A DNA stretch of 64,000 nt from Thalassotalea hakodatensis (GTDB taxonomy: Bacteria; Pseudomonadota; Gammaproteobacteria; Enterobacterales; Alteromonadaceae). This document shows positions 1 to 8,640 of the stretch, in pieces (the first letter of the stretch is position 1; every line of letters starts with the position of its first letter). Location: contig NZ_AP027365.1 of the NCBI RefSeq assembly GCF_030295995.1, forward strand, positions 2,016,066 through 2,080,065. Direction: 5' to 3'. Made by a program: the position numbers and the translations under genes. The notes beneath the pieces are model-generated. The model searched no databases, was not told the origin of the DNA, and saw only the letters and a program-made list of their open reading frames with translations.

Positions 1-182
1 CACTAATAGAGCGAATATCTTTAAATCCGCTACCAAACAAGGCTTTCAGCTAAACAACTAACCGTCACAAAAGCCGATCCTGTTTCATTAGAAACGATCT
101 AGTTCCATATTGGATTTATCATAAGCGATCGGCATCATGGTATTACGCACTTACTACATACCGGTCAGAAAGCATGAAGCAT
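1..182. other. Non-coding left edge with short hairpin
   Basis: No convincing gene was found on either strand; only short open stretches occur. The one visible structure is a small inverted repeat, GTTTC-ATTA-GAAAC at 82-95, flanked by GATC on both sides (76-79 and 96-99). It lies downstream of the MoxR-like gene and could help end that transcript, but it has no T-run. Confidence 0.4.
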
Positions 183-1547
183 TTAATGAATTATTGCTGT
201 GCTTCCAACTTCACAATGAAAATCAACTCCTTTAAAATCTTCCAAAACCAAAGTTACTCTACTTTTATTATTAGCACGTACGCATGCTTTGCCAATGGCT
301 AACCTTAGCTTCTCAACAACACTTCGCGGGGGAAGTTGGCATAAGGTTGATAGTAATGAAGCTGAAAGTTTATCGTTAAAGTATTGCTCAAGTTTCATGT
401 CCTTCAAGCAATGTTTATACATGTTTTCAGTGATCGCTTTCATATGCTCAGGTGTTGGTGGCTCTATCTCCATATTAACTAAACGTGATTTTAATGCAGG
501 CTTTAATGATTCAAAATCATTCGTTGTGGTGAAGATAATAGCGCCAGATAAATCTAGTCCAAGATTCAGAAAGTTTTCTTTAAATGATTTTCGTTGCTCT
601 CTTTCAAAAAAAGAGTAAAGCGGCTGAATAATGCTGTCTTGGGGATTATCTTTTGCCATGCATAACTCATCAATAAGAATAATTGGCTGAAATGACTTTG
701 CCTCAAAGCACATAATTCTACCTATTGCGCCTAGGTCTGAATCACCATATTGTGGATTACCCCCACACAGCTCAAAGCGACCTGTCATGGCAGCGGCATT
801 AATGGCAAAAAATTCTAAATTAAGTGTTTCGGCTAAGGCACTAACGAATTGTGTTTTACCAATGCCAGGGTGACCTTGTAAATTAATGGCCGGCAAAGAT
901 AGTGGTGTGTTGGTTAATTGACTTACTTGGCAGGCAGCAATCACTTGGTCAACAACATCTTGAAAATTCGGAAATGATTTGGCTAAAGATGATAATGAAC
1001 TTGTGGTGTTTTTATTAGCATAATAAAGCGTTTTTTTAGGTCCTTGCTCTATGAGTGTTGAAAATGTTTGCATATCTTTGGGCTTTCGATGTTTTACTTC
1101 GTTTTTTAATTTTTTCATTGAAAAAATAGAGGCGGAATTACTTCTCTTCATATCGTTTTCAGTAGGTTGTGGTTTTTTGATTTCTAGCTCATTCGACTCT
1201 TTTCTCACGTAAATACCGGTAATTTCAATAACAGTTGCCAGTATTGATATTGTTTGTCCTGAGTGTTCGAATATGTGCATTATCATTTGTTGTATATCTA
1301 CAACAAGCTCAGGGTTAGGAGGAAGCTGTTGTATGGTCTTAATCATCGCTGCAAAGACTCTTTGCTGGTTAAAGCTCATAAAACTGATAATGTCCTGCAA
1401 GTGGTTATCATCATCGATATAACAACAGGCGAGTGCCAGTGAAGAAGGGGTAATTAAAAACATCATGTCATGACGTTTTAAATTATCTATCTCAAGGAAT
1501 GCGTTAAAATGACAATAATTAAATTCGAATGATGTTATTTGACTCAT
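183..1547 (-). CDS. MoxR-like AAA+ ATPase
   Basis: 454-residue predicted ATPase of the MoxR/dynein-like AAA+ type. The C-terminal half holds a Walker A loop (GHPGIGKT), a Walker B strand (IILIDEL), a sensor-1-like FTTTN and an arginine-rich PALKSRL segment. The N-terminal 200 residues are not recognised and may bind a partner. MoxR ATPases usually act as chaperones for the assembly of protein or metal complexes, often with a VWA protein; none is visible here. The start is the ATG at 1547, with AGAGGT about 8 bases upstream; a longer reading frame begins further up but has no ribosome site. Last gene of the integrase-led minus-strand cluster. Its exact role in the element is unknown. Confidence 0.7.
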   Translation of the reverse strand: MSQITSFEFNYCHFNAFLEIDNLKRHDMMFLITPSSLALACCYIDDDNHLQDIISFMSFNQQRVFAAMIKTIQQLPPNPELVVDIQQMIMHIFEHSGQTISILATVIEITGIYVRKESNELEIKKPQPTENDMKRSNSASIFSMKKLKNEVKHRKPKDMQTFSTLIEQGPKKTLYYANKNTTSSLSSLAKSFPNFQDVVDQVIAACQVSQLTNTPLSLPAINLQGHPGIGKTQFVSALAETLNLEFFAINAAAMTGRFELCGGNPQYGDSDLGAIGRIMCFEAKSFQPIILIDELCMAKDNPQDSIIQPLYSFFEREQRKSFKENFLNLGLDLSGAIIFTTTNDFESLKPALKSRLVNMEIEPPTPEHMKAITENMYKHCLKDMKLEQYFNDKLSASLLSTLCQLPPRSVVEKLRLAIGKACVRANNKSRVTLVLEDFKGVDFHCEVGSTAIIH

Positions 1548-1635
1548 GTGAAATACCTCTGTGAAGAAGGGGAAATATAAAAAAAGCAAGGAGAGGCAGC
1601 ATTCCTTTTGATACTGCCTCAATTGAAGCAGGCAG

Positions 1636-2187
1636 TTATGAGTAGGAAGCAAACAGCAAAATGTTGTCGGTGAGCAAAATGCCCCCGGAGACTCTTAACA
1701 ACAACTGTTGTCCTTCTGGTAAACAAAACCCAGGAATGCGCTGATTTAAAGCATGTGCAAAGTTAATTTTTTGGTCTTCAAACGTTAACTCCACATCAAA
1801 TACTTCCTTTAAATCTTTTAATGAGCATAACGTGACTTCATCGCCGTTCCTGGTTTTCAGTACTAATTGCATATCATTCATAAAAGGCGTTATCTGCATA
1901 GTCACCAGAATTTGAGAGAATGTTGCATTTCGTTTGCACTTAATGTCAGTCAGTTCAATCTCTAGCTGGTGTGCTTGTACACCATTTTCTATTTCATCAA
2001 GGTAGTCTGAGTACTGTTTATTTAATTCAGTGTTGTACTGCGTTGTCCAGCAACCTGGCAGTTTGTCTTCATGCTTAATCGCCCATTGGTCTTTGCTTAG
2101 TAAATCAGGATTGTTATCACTGATTACTTTAATCACACTGCTTGTTGAAGTTGCATGTTTTTCATTTGATAAAGATAAGTTTGTCAT
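1636..2187 (-). CDS. Hypothetical protein of integrative element
   Basis: 183-residue soluble protein that I do not recognise. It has no signal peptide, membrane segment or clear catalytic motif. The middle is polar with alternating beta-like stretches, and the C-terminus is hydrophobic (GILLTDNILLFASYS). The ATG at 2187 is chosen because AGGAGA lies 7 bases upstream; the frame stays open further up but without such a site. It starts 16 bases after the OB-fold/HD gene and ends 88 bases before the MoxR-like gene, so all three are probably co-transcribed. Position between an HD protein and an AAA+ ATPase suggests accessory or adaptor function, but that is a guess. Confidence 0.6.
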   Translation of the reverse strand: MTNLSLSNEKHATSTSSVIKVISDNNPDLLSKDQWAIKHEDKLPGCWTTQYNTELNKQYSDYLDEIENGVQAHQLEIELTDIKCKRNATFSQILVTMQITPFMNDMQLVLKTRNGDEVTLCSLKDLKEVFDVELTFEDQKINFAHALNQRIPGFCLPEGQQLLLRVSGGILLTDNILLFASYS

Positions 2188-2203
2188 GAGTTGTCTCCTA
2201 AGG

Positions 2204-3127
2204 TTAAGCGATTTGAGCAAGAGTAGTTGTAGTAAAGTGCATTGAGGCACTGGCCTTATCAGCCAGTTGAAGTTTTGAGGCAATAGGCGTTATTGCTTCA
2301 TACCCACAGCGACTGCCCGGACTTGCACAGGTAAGAATATGGCGCAGCATTACTGCACTTTGTGGCTCAAATTTATCAAGTTTTACAAATGCTTTAGCGC
2401 ATATCTCTAGTGTTAGCTCATCATGGTCAACCACAGCACCTAAATGTGTTCTGTGACCAGTGAGAGATAAGGTTCTTGTTTTACCAATGTCATGAATCAA
2501 TGCGGCAACAATGGCAATATCACGTTCAGCCCCCTTCAACTGATTTTCACTTAACAGCTTATTAGCAACATCAATGCTGTGAGCGAGTAAGCCACCGGCA
2601 AAACTATGATGGTGCCTAATGCTGGCAGGACATTGCAGGTAATAAATGCCGATATCTCTACCTACAAGCACATCCGACATAAAGCGTGTTAAGTGACGTG
2701 AAGAAAGACTATCAACCAAGGTTTTAAGTTGCAGTAACGTTTCAGGGGCAGGACTGTAACAACTAGGCAGTGAATTGATACTCAATACTTTTCTGCTCAC
2801 GTTACTTGGCAAGCGTTGCAAAAAAGCGCAGCGAACATACTGATAACCATCAACATATTTTAAAGTCGCTTCAATATGGACAATGGCGTTGCAAGCTAAC
2901 TGCTCAACATATTCATTCATATTGAAACAATATACATTAATGCTAGTGCTGATGTCTGATAGCTTAATTATCCAATAAGCTTTACCGGATTTATCATAAC
3001 GCTCAGTACTACCTACAAGGCTATAAGCACCTTTAAAGCGTTTAAAGGAAGCAACTTCAGCTAATAATGGCTGAATAGATTGCTCAACAGTTGCAGGGAT
3101 TAATTGAGTTTGTGGTAAGTTAGTCAT
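2204..3127 (-). CDS. OB-fold plus HD-domain protein (YhaM-like)
   Basis: 307 residues with two parts. The N-terminal part (about 30-110) is an OB-fold nucleic-acid-binding region. The C-terminal part is an HD phosphohydrolase: HH-SFAGGLLAHS gives the first histidines and ALIHDIGKT gives the HD pair. This order (OB then HD) is that of the YhaM/CBF1 3'-5' exoribonuclease family; HD domains of the TraI_2 type in integrative elements are the alternative. It probably acts on single-stranded nucleic acid in the cytoplasm. The start at 3127 is preceded by CCAGGAGC and overlaps the end of the integrase gene by 8 bases, implying translational coupling. Confidence 0.65.
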   Translation of the reverse strand: MTNLPQTQLIPATVEQSIQPLLAEVASFKRFKGAYSLVGSTERYDKSGKAYWIIKLSDISTSINVYCFNMNEYVEQLACNAIVHIEATLKYVDGYQYVRCAFLQRLPSNVSRKVLSINSLPSCYSPAPETLLQLKTLVDSLSSRHLTRFMSDVLVGRDIGIYYLQCPASIRHHHSFAGGLLAHSIDVANKLLSENQLKGAERDIAIVAALIHDIGKTRTLSLTGHRTHLGAVVDHDELTLEICAKAFVKLDKFEPQSAVMLRHILTCASPGSRCGYEAITPIASKLQLADKASASMHFTTTTLAQIA

Positions 3128-4307
3128 GATTAGCTCCTGGGAAGTTTTTCTTAAGAAGATTTTCAAATGCGCTACCGTCATTACGGGTTAAGTTAGGCAC
3201 AAAACGAGAGTAAACTTGAAAAAGCATCTGAGTATTCGAGTGCCCCATCTGCTTTGCAATCCATTCTGGGGATTCGCCCGATGCAAGCCAAAGCGTGGCT
3301 GCGGTATGACGTGACTGATAAGGCCTACGTTTTTCTAGCCCAAGCCGTTTGAGTAAGGGATACCAAACACGTTTAGTCACATTATTATGCTCAATCGGCT
3401 GACCTGACAGAGTGCAAAATACGTAATCAGAAAGTGAGGAGCTAACTTGCTCTTGAAGCTTTAAGGCATCATAAACTGGTTGGCTCATTGTTATTTCACG
3501 TTGAGAGAAATCGTTTTTGGTATAGTCACATTCACCTGCAACAATAGTTTCGCGAACTTTAATCATGCGATTGTTAAAATCAACGTATTTCCACTTCAGA
3601 CCATCAATTTCACCTGTACGCATGCCAGTTAAAAATCGAATAAGGTAATAGCGGCTATAGTCTTCTCTAACATTGGCTATTATTTTATTCACCTCCTCTA
3701 ATGAAAAGGGATTCACATCCGTCTTTTCAATCTTCAATGGCTTGATTCGGATAAAAGGCGTGTTAAAATCATGACGATCGGCGGCCTCCTCAAATACTCT
3801 ACGTAATGGATCCATTATTTTATTAATGCGATTGTTACTGAGCGTTAAGCGTCCATTTCGTCCCGGTTCTTTGGCGAGAGAGGTACGAAATTTGAGTAAA
3901 TCAGCGCGAGTGATGCTGTCGATCTTCTTTCCTTTAAAGGTAGGAAGATAGTACTTATTCTTCATGCTTTTCATATTTTTGAGATGTGACGGTCGCCATT
4001 TCAATATGCTTTCTTCAAACCATTCATCAAGAAAGTCTTCAAAAGATGGCGTCTTCTTTGTCGTAGTTCCTGAAAGCTTTTGTTCATCGAGCAAGAGCTT
4101 TTGTGCAACCTTGCTGTTAGGAAAGTGATTTAGATAATCAAACTGGCCTGTCAGTAGTTCAGCATTGATTTGATCTAGCTTCTTTTGTAAGCGACGACGA
4201 TTAACTTTTGTGTCACTTAGGTTTGTGTTTTCTCTACAGCGCTTACCCTGAAAGGTAAAATCAAAATAGAGATTTTTTGTGTCTTTACGTGATGAGAGCT
4301 TAGCCAT
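3120..4307 (-). CDS. int: Tyrosine recombinase (phage-type integrase)
   Basis: 395-residue site-specific recombinase. The first 65 residues form a small arm-binding domain (basic, with SSRKDTKNLYFDF and KGKRC-like content), followed by a core-binding domain (about 85-185) and the catalytic domain. Visible catalytic residues are the Arg in TGMRTGEIDG, the Arg-His of QSRHTAATLW, the His of MGHSN and the Tyr in QVYSRF. The expected HxxR box has a Gln in place of the first His. Starts inside the excisionase-like gene (8-base overlap) and overlaps the OB/HD gene by 8 bases. Its presence marks an integrative element whose end should lie close to the right of this gene. Confidence 0.92.
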   Translation of the reverse strand: MAKLSSRKDTKNLYFDFTFQGKRCRENTNLSDTKVNRRRLQKKLDQINAELLTGQFDYLNHFPNSKVAQKLLLDEQKLSGTTTKKTPSFEDFLDEWFEESILKWRPSHLKNMKSMKNKYYLPTFKGKKIDSITRADLLKFRTSLAKEPGRNGRLTLSNNRINKIMDPLRRVFEEAADRHDFNTPFIRIKPLKIEKTDVNPFSLEEVNKIIANVREDYSRYYLIRFLTGMRTGEIDGLKWKYVDFNNRMIKVRETIVAGECDYTKNDFSQREITMSQPVYDALKLQEQVSSSLSDYVFCTLSGQPIEHNNVTKRVWYPLLKRLGLEKRRPYQSRHTAATLWLASGESPEWIAKQMGHSNTQMLFQVYSRFVPNLTRNDGSAFENLLKKNFPGANHD

Positions 4308-4545
4308 GATTTACTACCTCCATTGGCTTTTTGCATGCAAGAGCTAAAGAGTCATGAGCAATGTTTAACATGTCTGATTCAATAGCTTCCCAGATAAAAA
4401 GAATTTTTCTCCGGCCAAAAGGCCTAATGTAATGCTTACCTTCAATTAAACACGCATCGAGTAACTCATTTCGTATTGTTCTCGCTGTGTAATGAATTCG
4501 ATCAGATAATTGATCTGTAGTTAAATATGTTTGTTCCGATTTCAT
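4300..4545 (-). CDS. Excisionase-like small DNA-binding protein
   Basis: 81 residues; residues 6-55 look like a winged or MerR-like helix-turn-helix (LTTDQLSDRIHYTARTIRNE), followed by a basic GRRK turn. Proteins of this size directly upstream of integrases usually act as excisionase or control integrase expression. ATG at 4545 is preceded by AAGGAGAA. The stop overlaps the integrase start by 8 bases in the form ATGGCTAA. No catalytic function is expected; the excisionase role is inferred from position and fold. Confidence 0.7.
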   Translation of the reverse strand: MKSEQTYLTTDQLSDRIHYTARTIRNELLDACLIEGKHYIRPFGRRKILFIWEAIESDMLNIAHDSLALACKKPMEVVNHG

Positions 4546-4600
4546 CGATCTTCTCCTTAATAAATGCTAACCTGAATGAACAAAAGATATTTAAATTATC

Positions 4601-4690
4601 AAAATGTCATTCTAGGTAACATAATAACACTCAAAATGTCATTTGCAATGTTTTTTTGTTATTTAGGATGACATAATTTTATTTAGGATG
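4601..4690. promoter_or_regulatory. Divergent control region with repeated operator-like motif
   Basis: Between the excisionase-like gene and the Xre-type regulator lie several related motifs. AAAATGTCATT occurs at 4601-4611 and 4633-4643. ATTTAGGATG occurs at 4661-4670 and 4681-4690. The reverse complement of the first (with its flank CTAGG) resembles TTAGGATGACAT at 4663-4674, so the set forms direct and inverted copies of one core, AGGATGACAT. This is what operators for the adjacent helix-turn-helix protein would look like. Binding is inferred. Confidence 0.5.
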
Positions 4691-4699
4691 GGAAATGGT

Positions 4700-4903
4700 T
4701 TGATTAAGTGTCACTTGGCTCGGTTAATGGGCGAGAGAAAAATGAAGGTTATGGATGTTGCTAGAGAAACTGGCTTGAACAGAAATACTATAACTTTATT
4801 ATATAAAGAAACGGCTCAACGGATTGATTTAGATGCCATTGATAAGCTTTGTGAGTTGTTTGATTGCGAGGTAGAAGATCTATTACAGCGAAAAGTTGAT
4901 TGA
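4700..4903 (+). CDS. Xre/YozG-type helix-turn-helix regulator
   Basis: 67-residue Cro/CI-like repressor consisting almost entirely of the HTH fold (MKVMDVARETGLNRNTITLLY is the recognition region) and ending in CELFDCEVEDLL, typical of YozG-like proteins. The frame opens with an ATG at 4688, but that codon directly touches AGG with no spacer. The TTG at 4700 has GGGA 6 bases upstream and would begin the protein with M-IKCHLARLMGE, the usual family start, so it is preferred. Divergent from the integrase operon and separated from it by repeated operator-like motifs; probably controls that operon. Confidence 0.75.
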   Translation: MIKCHLARLMGERKMKVMDVARETGLNRNTITLLYKETAQRIDLDAIDKLCELFDCEVEDLLQRKVD

Positions 4904-4920
4904 TATTAAATCGTTTAGCT

Positions 4921-4954
4921 AAGGTAAAAACTATTGAAATTAAGTTTTTACCTT
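4921..4954. terminator. Bidirectional terminator hairpin
   Basis: AAGGTAAAAACT (4921-4932) pairs with AGTTTTTACCTT (4943-4954) across a 10-base loop. It sits between the convergent Xre regulator and the broken HU gene and can end transcripts from both sides. Additional TAAATCGT/ACGATTTA arms flank it. Confidence 0.6.
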
Positions 4955-4981
4955 TGATTACGATTTAGCAAAACTCAAAAG

Positions 4982-5253
4982 CTAGTTGCAAGCATCTTTT
5001 AATGCTTTGCAGGCTTTGAAACTAGGTACAGTTGATGCTGCAATTCTAATTTCAGCGCCAGTTTGTGGGTTACGTCCTTTGCGAGCAGCACGGGCAGATA
5101 TTTTAAATGTACCAAATCTTACAAGGGTGACATCATTACCCTCGACAAGCTCGGAAGTAATTGTGTCCATTAAACTATTCAATGCTCTTCCTGCCGCTGA
5201 TTAACTAATATCCGCGCTTTCGCAATTTTGTCTACTAGTTGTCCTTTGTTCAT
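4982..5253 (-). pseudogene. Degenerate HU-family DNA-binding protein gene
   Basis: Reading from an ATG at 5253 gives MNKGQLVDKIA, the normal HU start. One base is then missing: after the GCG AAA codons the protein continues only in another frame as SADIS, followed by an in-frame TAA where HU proteins usually carry Lys, and then [12 protein letters not shown] through the typical [14 protein letters not shown] arm to the C-terminus. So there is a one-base deletion and a nonsense change. The intact 3' part could start at a TTG near 5182 but would lack the first helix. HU is a nucleoid protein acting as a dimer; this copy cannot be normal. Position beside the integrase suggests it may have lost selection after an insertion. 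Confidence 0.8.
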
Positions 5254-5561
5254 TATTGTTTTTATTAATACTAAAAAAATGGCTGCTTATAGCAATGGAG
5301 ATGAAGTGAATTTTTATTTTTATCTTAAAAATGGGCACATAGAACCATAGAGTTTATGATCAATTGGTGGTAATAGTGAATGTTTAGCTATAACTCGTTA
5401 TGGAGCACAAACAGTCATAGTTTAATGTGCCATCAATTTAAGCTTCACTTCATAAAGTTAAGCTACCGTGGTTAGTATTTATCTTAAAGTAGCCGTTCAT
5501 CTTTTTTATCACCTACTTTTATTTCATATCAATATTTTTAAAACAGTCGGAACTACATACT
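5254..5561. other. Intergenic region, no gene seen
   Basis: About 300 AT-rich bases between the broken HU gene and the lactate dehydrogenase. It holds the presumed dehydrogenase promoter. The only marked structure is a 10-base inverted repeat, ATGAAGTGAA (5301-5310) and TTCACTTCAT (5444-5453), too far apart for a terminator. CGGAAC just before 5562 can serve as ribosome site. Confidence 0.4.
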
Positions 5562-8402
5562 ATGCCAACCAAGCCTTACCAAAATTTTGTTGATGATCTC
5601 AGACAGGTGTTACCTAATGAACGCATTATTACAGACTATACAAAGAGGTTTGCTTACGGTGTAGATGCCAGTTTTTACCGATTGATTCCGAAAGTTGTTC
5701 TATTAATTGATAATGAAGAAGAGCTTATTTTTAGCCTTAGAAAGGCACATGTTGCCAACCTCGCTGTTACATTCAGGGCAGCGGGAACAAGTTTATCAGG
5801 TCAGGCACAATCCGATTCTATTTTGATCATGTTGACAAACAGTTGGCGACATCATGAAATACTGGATTTAGGGCTAAAGATCAAATTAGGTCCTGCTGTT
5901 ATTGGCGCAGATGCCAATAAGTACTTGTTACCTTACGGTAGAAAAATAGGACCAGACCCTGCCTCCATTGATACTTGCAAAATAGCTGGAATAGCAGCAA
6001 ATAATTCGAGTGGAATGTGCTGTGGTGTATCACAAAATAGTTATCACACATTGGCAAGCATTAGGGTGATATTAAATGATGGCAGTATATTTGATAATAG
6101 CTCATGTGAGCGTGTTGATGAGTTTAGAAAAAATCATTCTAACCTCTTAGATCAAATAAGCACTCTAGCTAATTCTACTAAGGATAATAAAGTACTAAAG
6201 GAACTGATCGAACATAAATATCGATTAAAAAATACGACAGGTTATGCAATTAATTCCTTAATTGATTTTGATGATCCTATTGATATTTTGGCCCATTTAA
6301 TCATTGGCTCTGAAGGTACCCTAGGCTTTATTTCTTCGATAACATATCATACGGTAATTGAGCATAAATACCGAGCTTCGACTCTTATATTATTTCCCGA
6401 TTTATCTGTTACTTGCAAAGTTGTAAGTATGTTGGCTAATGAAGAAGTCAGCGCAGTTGAACTACTAGATTACCGTTCGTTAAAGTCAGTAAGTAATATG
6501 GAAGGTTTACCTGATTTTATTCTTGATGTAAAAGAAGGAAATGCAGCTCTACTGATAGAAACTCGTGCTAATAATCAAGACAGTTTAAATGAACAAGCTA
6601 AATTACTAAACAAGGCTATTTCTGCATTTGAGCAAGTTGCTGCTATTAACTTTACTGATGATATTGAGCAATATAGTAAATTATGGGCTATTCGCAAACA
6701 AACTTTTCCTGCGGTTGGAGCAGTTCGTGAAACGGGCACAACTGTTATTATTGAAGATGTTGCTTTTCCTGTTGAGAAATTAGCGGAAGGTGTTGCTGCA
6801 CTTCAGCAATTATTTGATAAATATCAGTATGATGAAGCTATTATCTTTGGTCATGCATTAGACGGTAATTTACACTTTGTGTTTACCCAAGACTTTGCCT
6901 CGCAAGTGGAAGTTGATCGGTACGAAGCCTTTATGAATGATGTTTGCCAACTCGTTGCTGTTGACTTTAAGGGTTCATTAAAAGCAGAGCATGGTACAGG
7001 GCGAAACATGGCCCCATTTATTGAACTAGAGTGGGGCAAACAGGGCTATCAGTTGATGCGAGATATCAAAGCATTATTTGATCCATCCAATCTGTTAAAC
7101 CCTGGAGTGATTATCAATGACGATAATAAAGCGCATTTAAAATCATTGAAGGCTTTGCCAAAAGCGGATGATATTGTTGATAAATGTATAGAATGTGGTT
7201 TTTGTGAACCAGTATGTCCCTCTGTAGGTTTGAGTTTTACCCCAAGACAACGAATTAGCAGCTATCGAGAAATACAAAGGTTAAGAAAAAGTGATGAAGA
7301 TCCTAACTTATTGGCCAAGCTTGAAGCTGATTATGAGTATTTAGGTATAGATACCTGCGCAGCTACTGGTTTATGTGCTCAGCGTTGCCCGGTTGGTATT
7401 AATACAGGGGATTTAGTAAGGAAATTTCGTAGTGAACGTAATCAAAAACATGAAAAAGTATCGATTAAGCTAGCCAATAACTTTAAAACAATTGAAAGTC
7501 TGACACGTTTTTCTTTAGCAAGTGTAGATTTAGCACAAAAAGTACTGGGTAATAATGTTATGTCATCGCTTAGTAAATTGTTGAGAAAACTAAGCTTTAA
7601 TCGTTTACCTTTATGGACAGAAAGTATGCCTGCTAAGGCAAATTACCACCCTAAACCAGCTGTTGCTCTAGAGAGTGATTCTCGTCCTAAAGTTGTCTAT
7701 TTTCCAAGTTGTGCAACGCGAACTATGGGACCTGCGAATGAAGCAAAACAGCAAAAGTCGTTAACTGCGGTAACCATGCGCTTACTTGAAAAAGCGGGTT
7801 TTGAGATTATTAGCCCAGACTTTTCTGGACAATGTTGCGGTATGCCCTTTAAAAGCAAAGGTATGTTTAATCAAGCCGAGCAAAAACGTCAAGCAACGGT
7901 GAATCAGTTAAATCAGCTAAGTAATAATGGACAGTTTCCTATTTTGTTTGATACCAGCCCATGTAAATCAATGTTGTCCGAAGGGGAAGGCGCTAGCAGC
8001 AATTTAACTATTTATGAGCCCGTAGGTTTTATTGAAGATATTTTGACGCAGCACCTTACGTTTAGTCCTATTGATGAAAGTATTATGCTACATGTGACTT
8101 GTACCAGTAGAAAAATGGGGTTAATGGATAAAATGATCTCATTAGCCAATCGCTGTGCAATAAAGGTGTATATACCTGAACATATCTATTGTTGCGGCTT
8201 TGCCGGTGATAAAGGTTTTACTTTGCCTGAGCTAAACGCAAGTGCTTTATCTACCTTAAAATCACAAGTACCTGATGATTGCAGTCAAGGTTATAGCAAT
8301 AGTCGAACCTGTGAGATTGGTTTGTCAGAGCATTCAGGTATTGACTATCAATCGATTATTTACCTCGTTGACAAGGTTACACAGCCAAGGTTTCCAAAAT
8401 AA
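5562..8402 (+). CDS. dld: FAD/Fe-S quinone-dependent D-lactate dehydrogenase (Dld-II type)
   Basis: 946 residues combining a flavin dehydrogenase with an iron-sulfur module. Residues about 35-180 are the FAD-binding PCMH domain (FRAAGTSLSGQAQ), 215-520 the FAD-oxidase C-terminal domain (FGHALDGNLHFVF, KAEHGTGRNMAPF). About 543 begins a ferredoxin-like region with CIECGFCEPVCP and, near 597, CAATGLCAQRCPVG. The last third holds two CCG-type domains (CCGMPF near 757, CCGFAGDKGF near 876). This fusion is that of the Shewanella Dld-II respiratory enzymes, which oxidise D-lactate to pyruvate and pass electrons to quinone at the inner membrane. Other 2-hydroxyacids such as glycolate cannot be excluded; pathways encoded nearby could yield lactate or glycolate. 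Single-gene unit. Confidence 0.85.
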   Translation: MPTKPYQNFVDDLRQVLPNERIITDYTKRFAYGVDASFYRLIPKVVLLIDNEEELIFSLRKAHVANLAVTFRAAGTSLSGQAQSDSILIMLTNSWRHHEILDLGLKIKLGPAVIGADANKYLLPYGRKIGPDPASIDTCKIAGIAANNSSGMCCGVSQNSYHTLASIRVILNDGSIFDNSSCERVDEFRKNHSNLLDQISTLANSTKDNKVLKELIEHKYRLKNTTGYAINSLIDFDDPIDILAHLIIGSEGTLGFISSITYHTVIEHKYRASTLILFPDLSVTCKVVSMLANEEVSAVELLDYRSLKSVSNMEGLPDFILDVKEGNAALLIETRANNQDSLNEQAKLLNKAISAFEQVAAINFTDDIEQYSKLWAIRKQTFPAVGAVRETGTTVIIEDVAFPVEKLAEGVAALQQLFDKYQYDEAIIFGHALDGNLHFVFTQDFASQVEVDRYEAFMNDVCQLVAVDFKGSLKAEHGTGRNMAPFIELEWGKQGYQLMRDIKALFDPSNLLNPGVIINDDNKAHLKSLKALPKADDIVDKCIECGFCEPVCPSVGLSFTPRQRISSYREIQRLRKSDEDPNLLAKLEADYEYLGIDTCAATGLCAQRCPVGINTGDLVRKFRSERNQKHEKVSIKLANNFKTIESLTRFSLASVDLAQKVLGNNVMSSLSKLLRKLSFNRLPLWTESMPAKANYHPKPAVALESDSRPKVVYFPSCATRTMGPANEAKQQKSLTAVTMRLLEKAGFEIISPDFSGQCCGMPFKSKGMFNQAEQKRQATVNQLNQLSNNGQFPILFDTSPCKSMLSEGEGASSNLTIYEPVGFIEDILTQHLTFSPIDESIMLHVTCTSRKMGLMDKMISLANRCAIKVYIPEHIYCCGFAGDKGFTLPELNASALSTLKSQVPDDCSQGYSNSRTCEIGLSEHSGIDYQSIIYLVDKVTQPRFPK

Positions 8403-8570
8403 ATTAAGATAATTTTTCTTAGGCCTGTTTCAGATTATATTATCGTGGAAATTCTGATTTACAACACCAAGAAAAGACAGTTCTAATGTTAATTTTTGAT
8501 CTTTCTTCTAATGAACAACCTCAGCTATACCTAGCAAAATGGTATTTTCCATATAAATTTATTGATTAAA

Positions 8571-8584
8571 TGATATCGCTACCA
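8571..8584. promoter_or_regulatory. Possible LacI-family operator before the regulator gene
   Basis: TGATATCGCTACCA resembles the perfect palindrome TGTTAGCGCTAACA found before the xylose operon (11 of 14 positions). It lies about 57 bases before the LacI-family gene and may mediate autoregulation. The match is imperfect, so this is tentative. Confidence 0.35.
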
Positions 8585-8640
8585 AATTTTGTTAAAGTAC
8601 TAATGTAAATAATGAAATTTTAAATTGGGAACTTATATTA

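Noticed and set aside
4688-4699. ATG at 4688 as start of the Xre-type regulator
   Set aside because: AGG directly abuts the codon; the TTG at 4700 has a spaced ribosome site and gives the usual family N-terminus.
1-5300. Attachment-site direct repeats of the integrative element
   Set aside because: No repeat between the visible left edge and the region right of the integrase was found; the other end is probably outside the window.
5301-5453. 10-base inverted repeat as a terminator or mobile element
   Set aside because: Arms are short and 130 bases apart, without T-run or target duplication.
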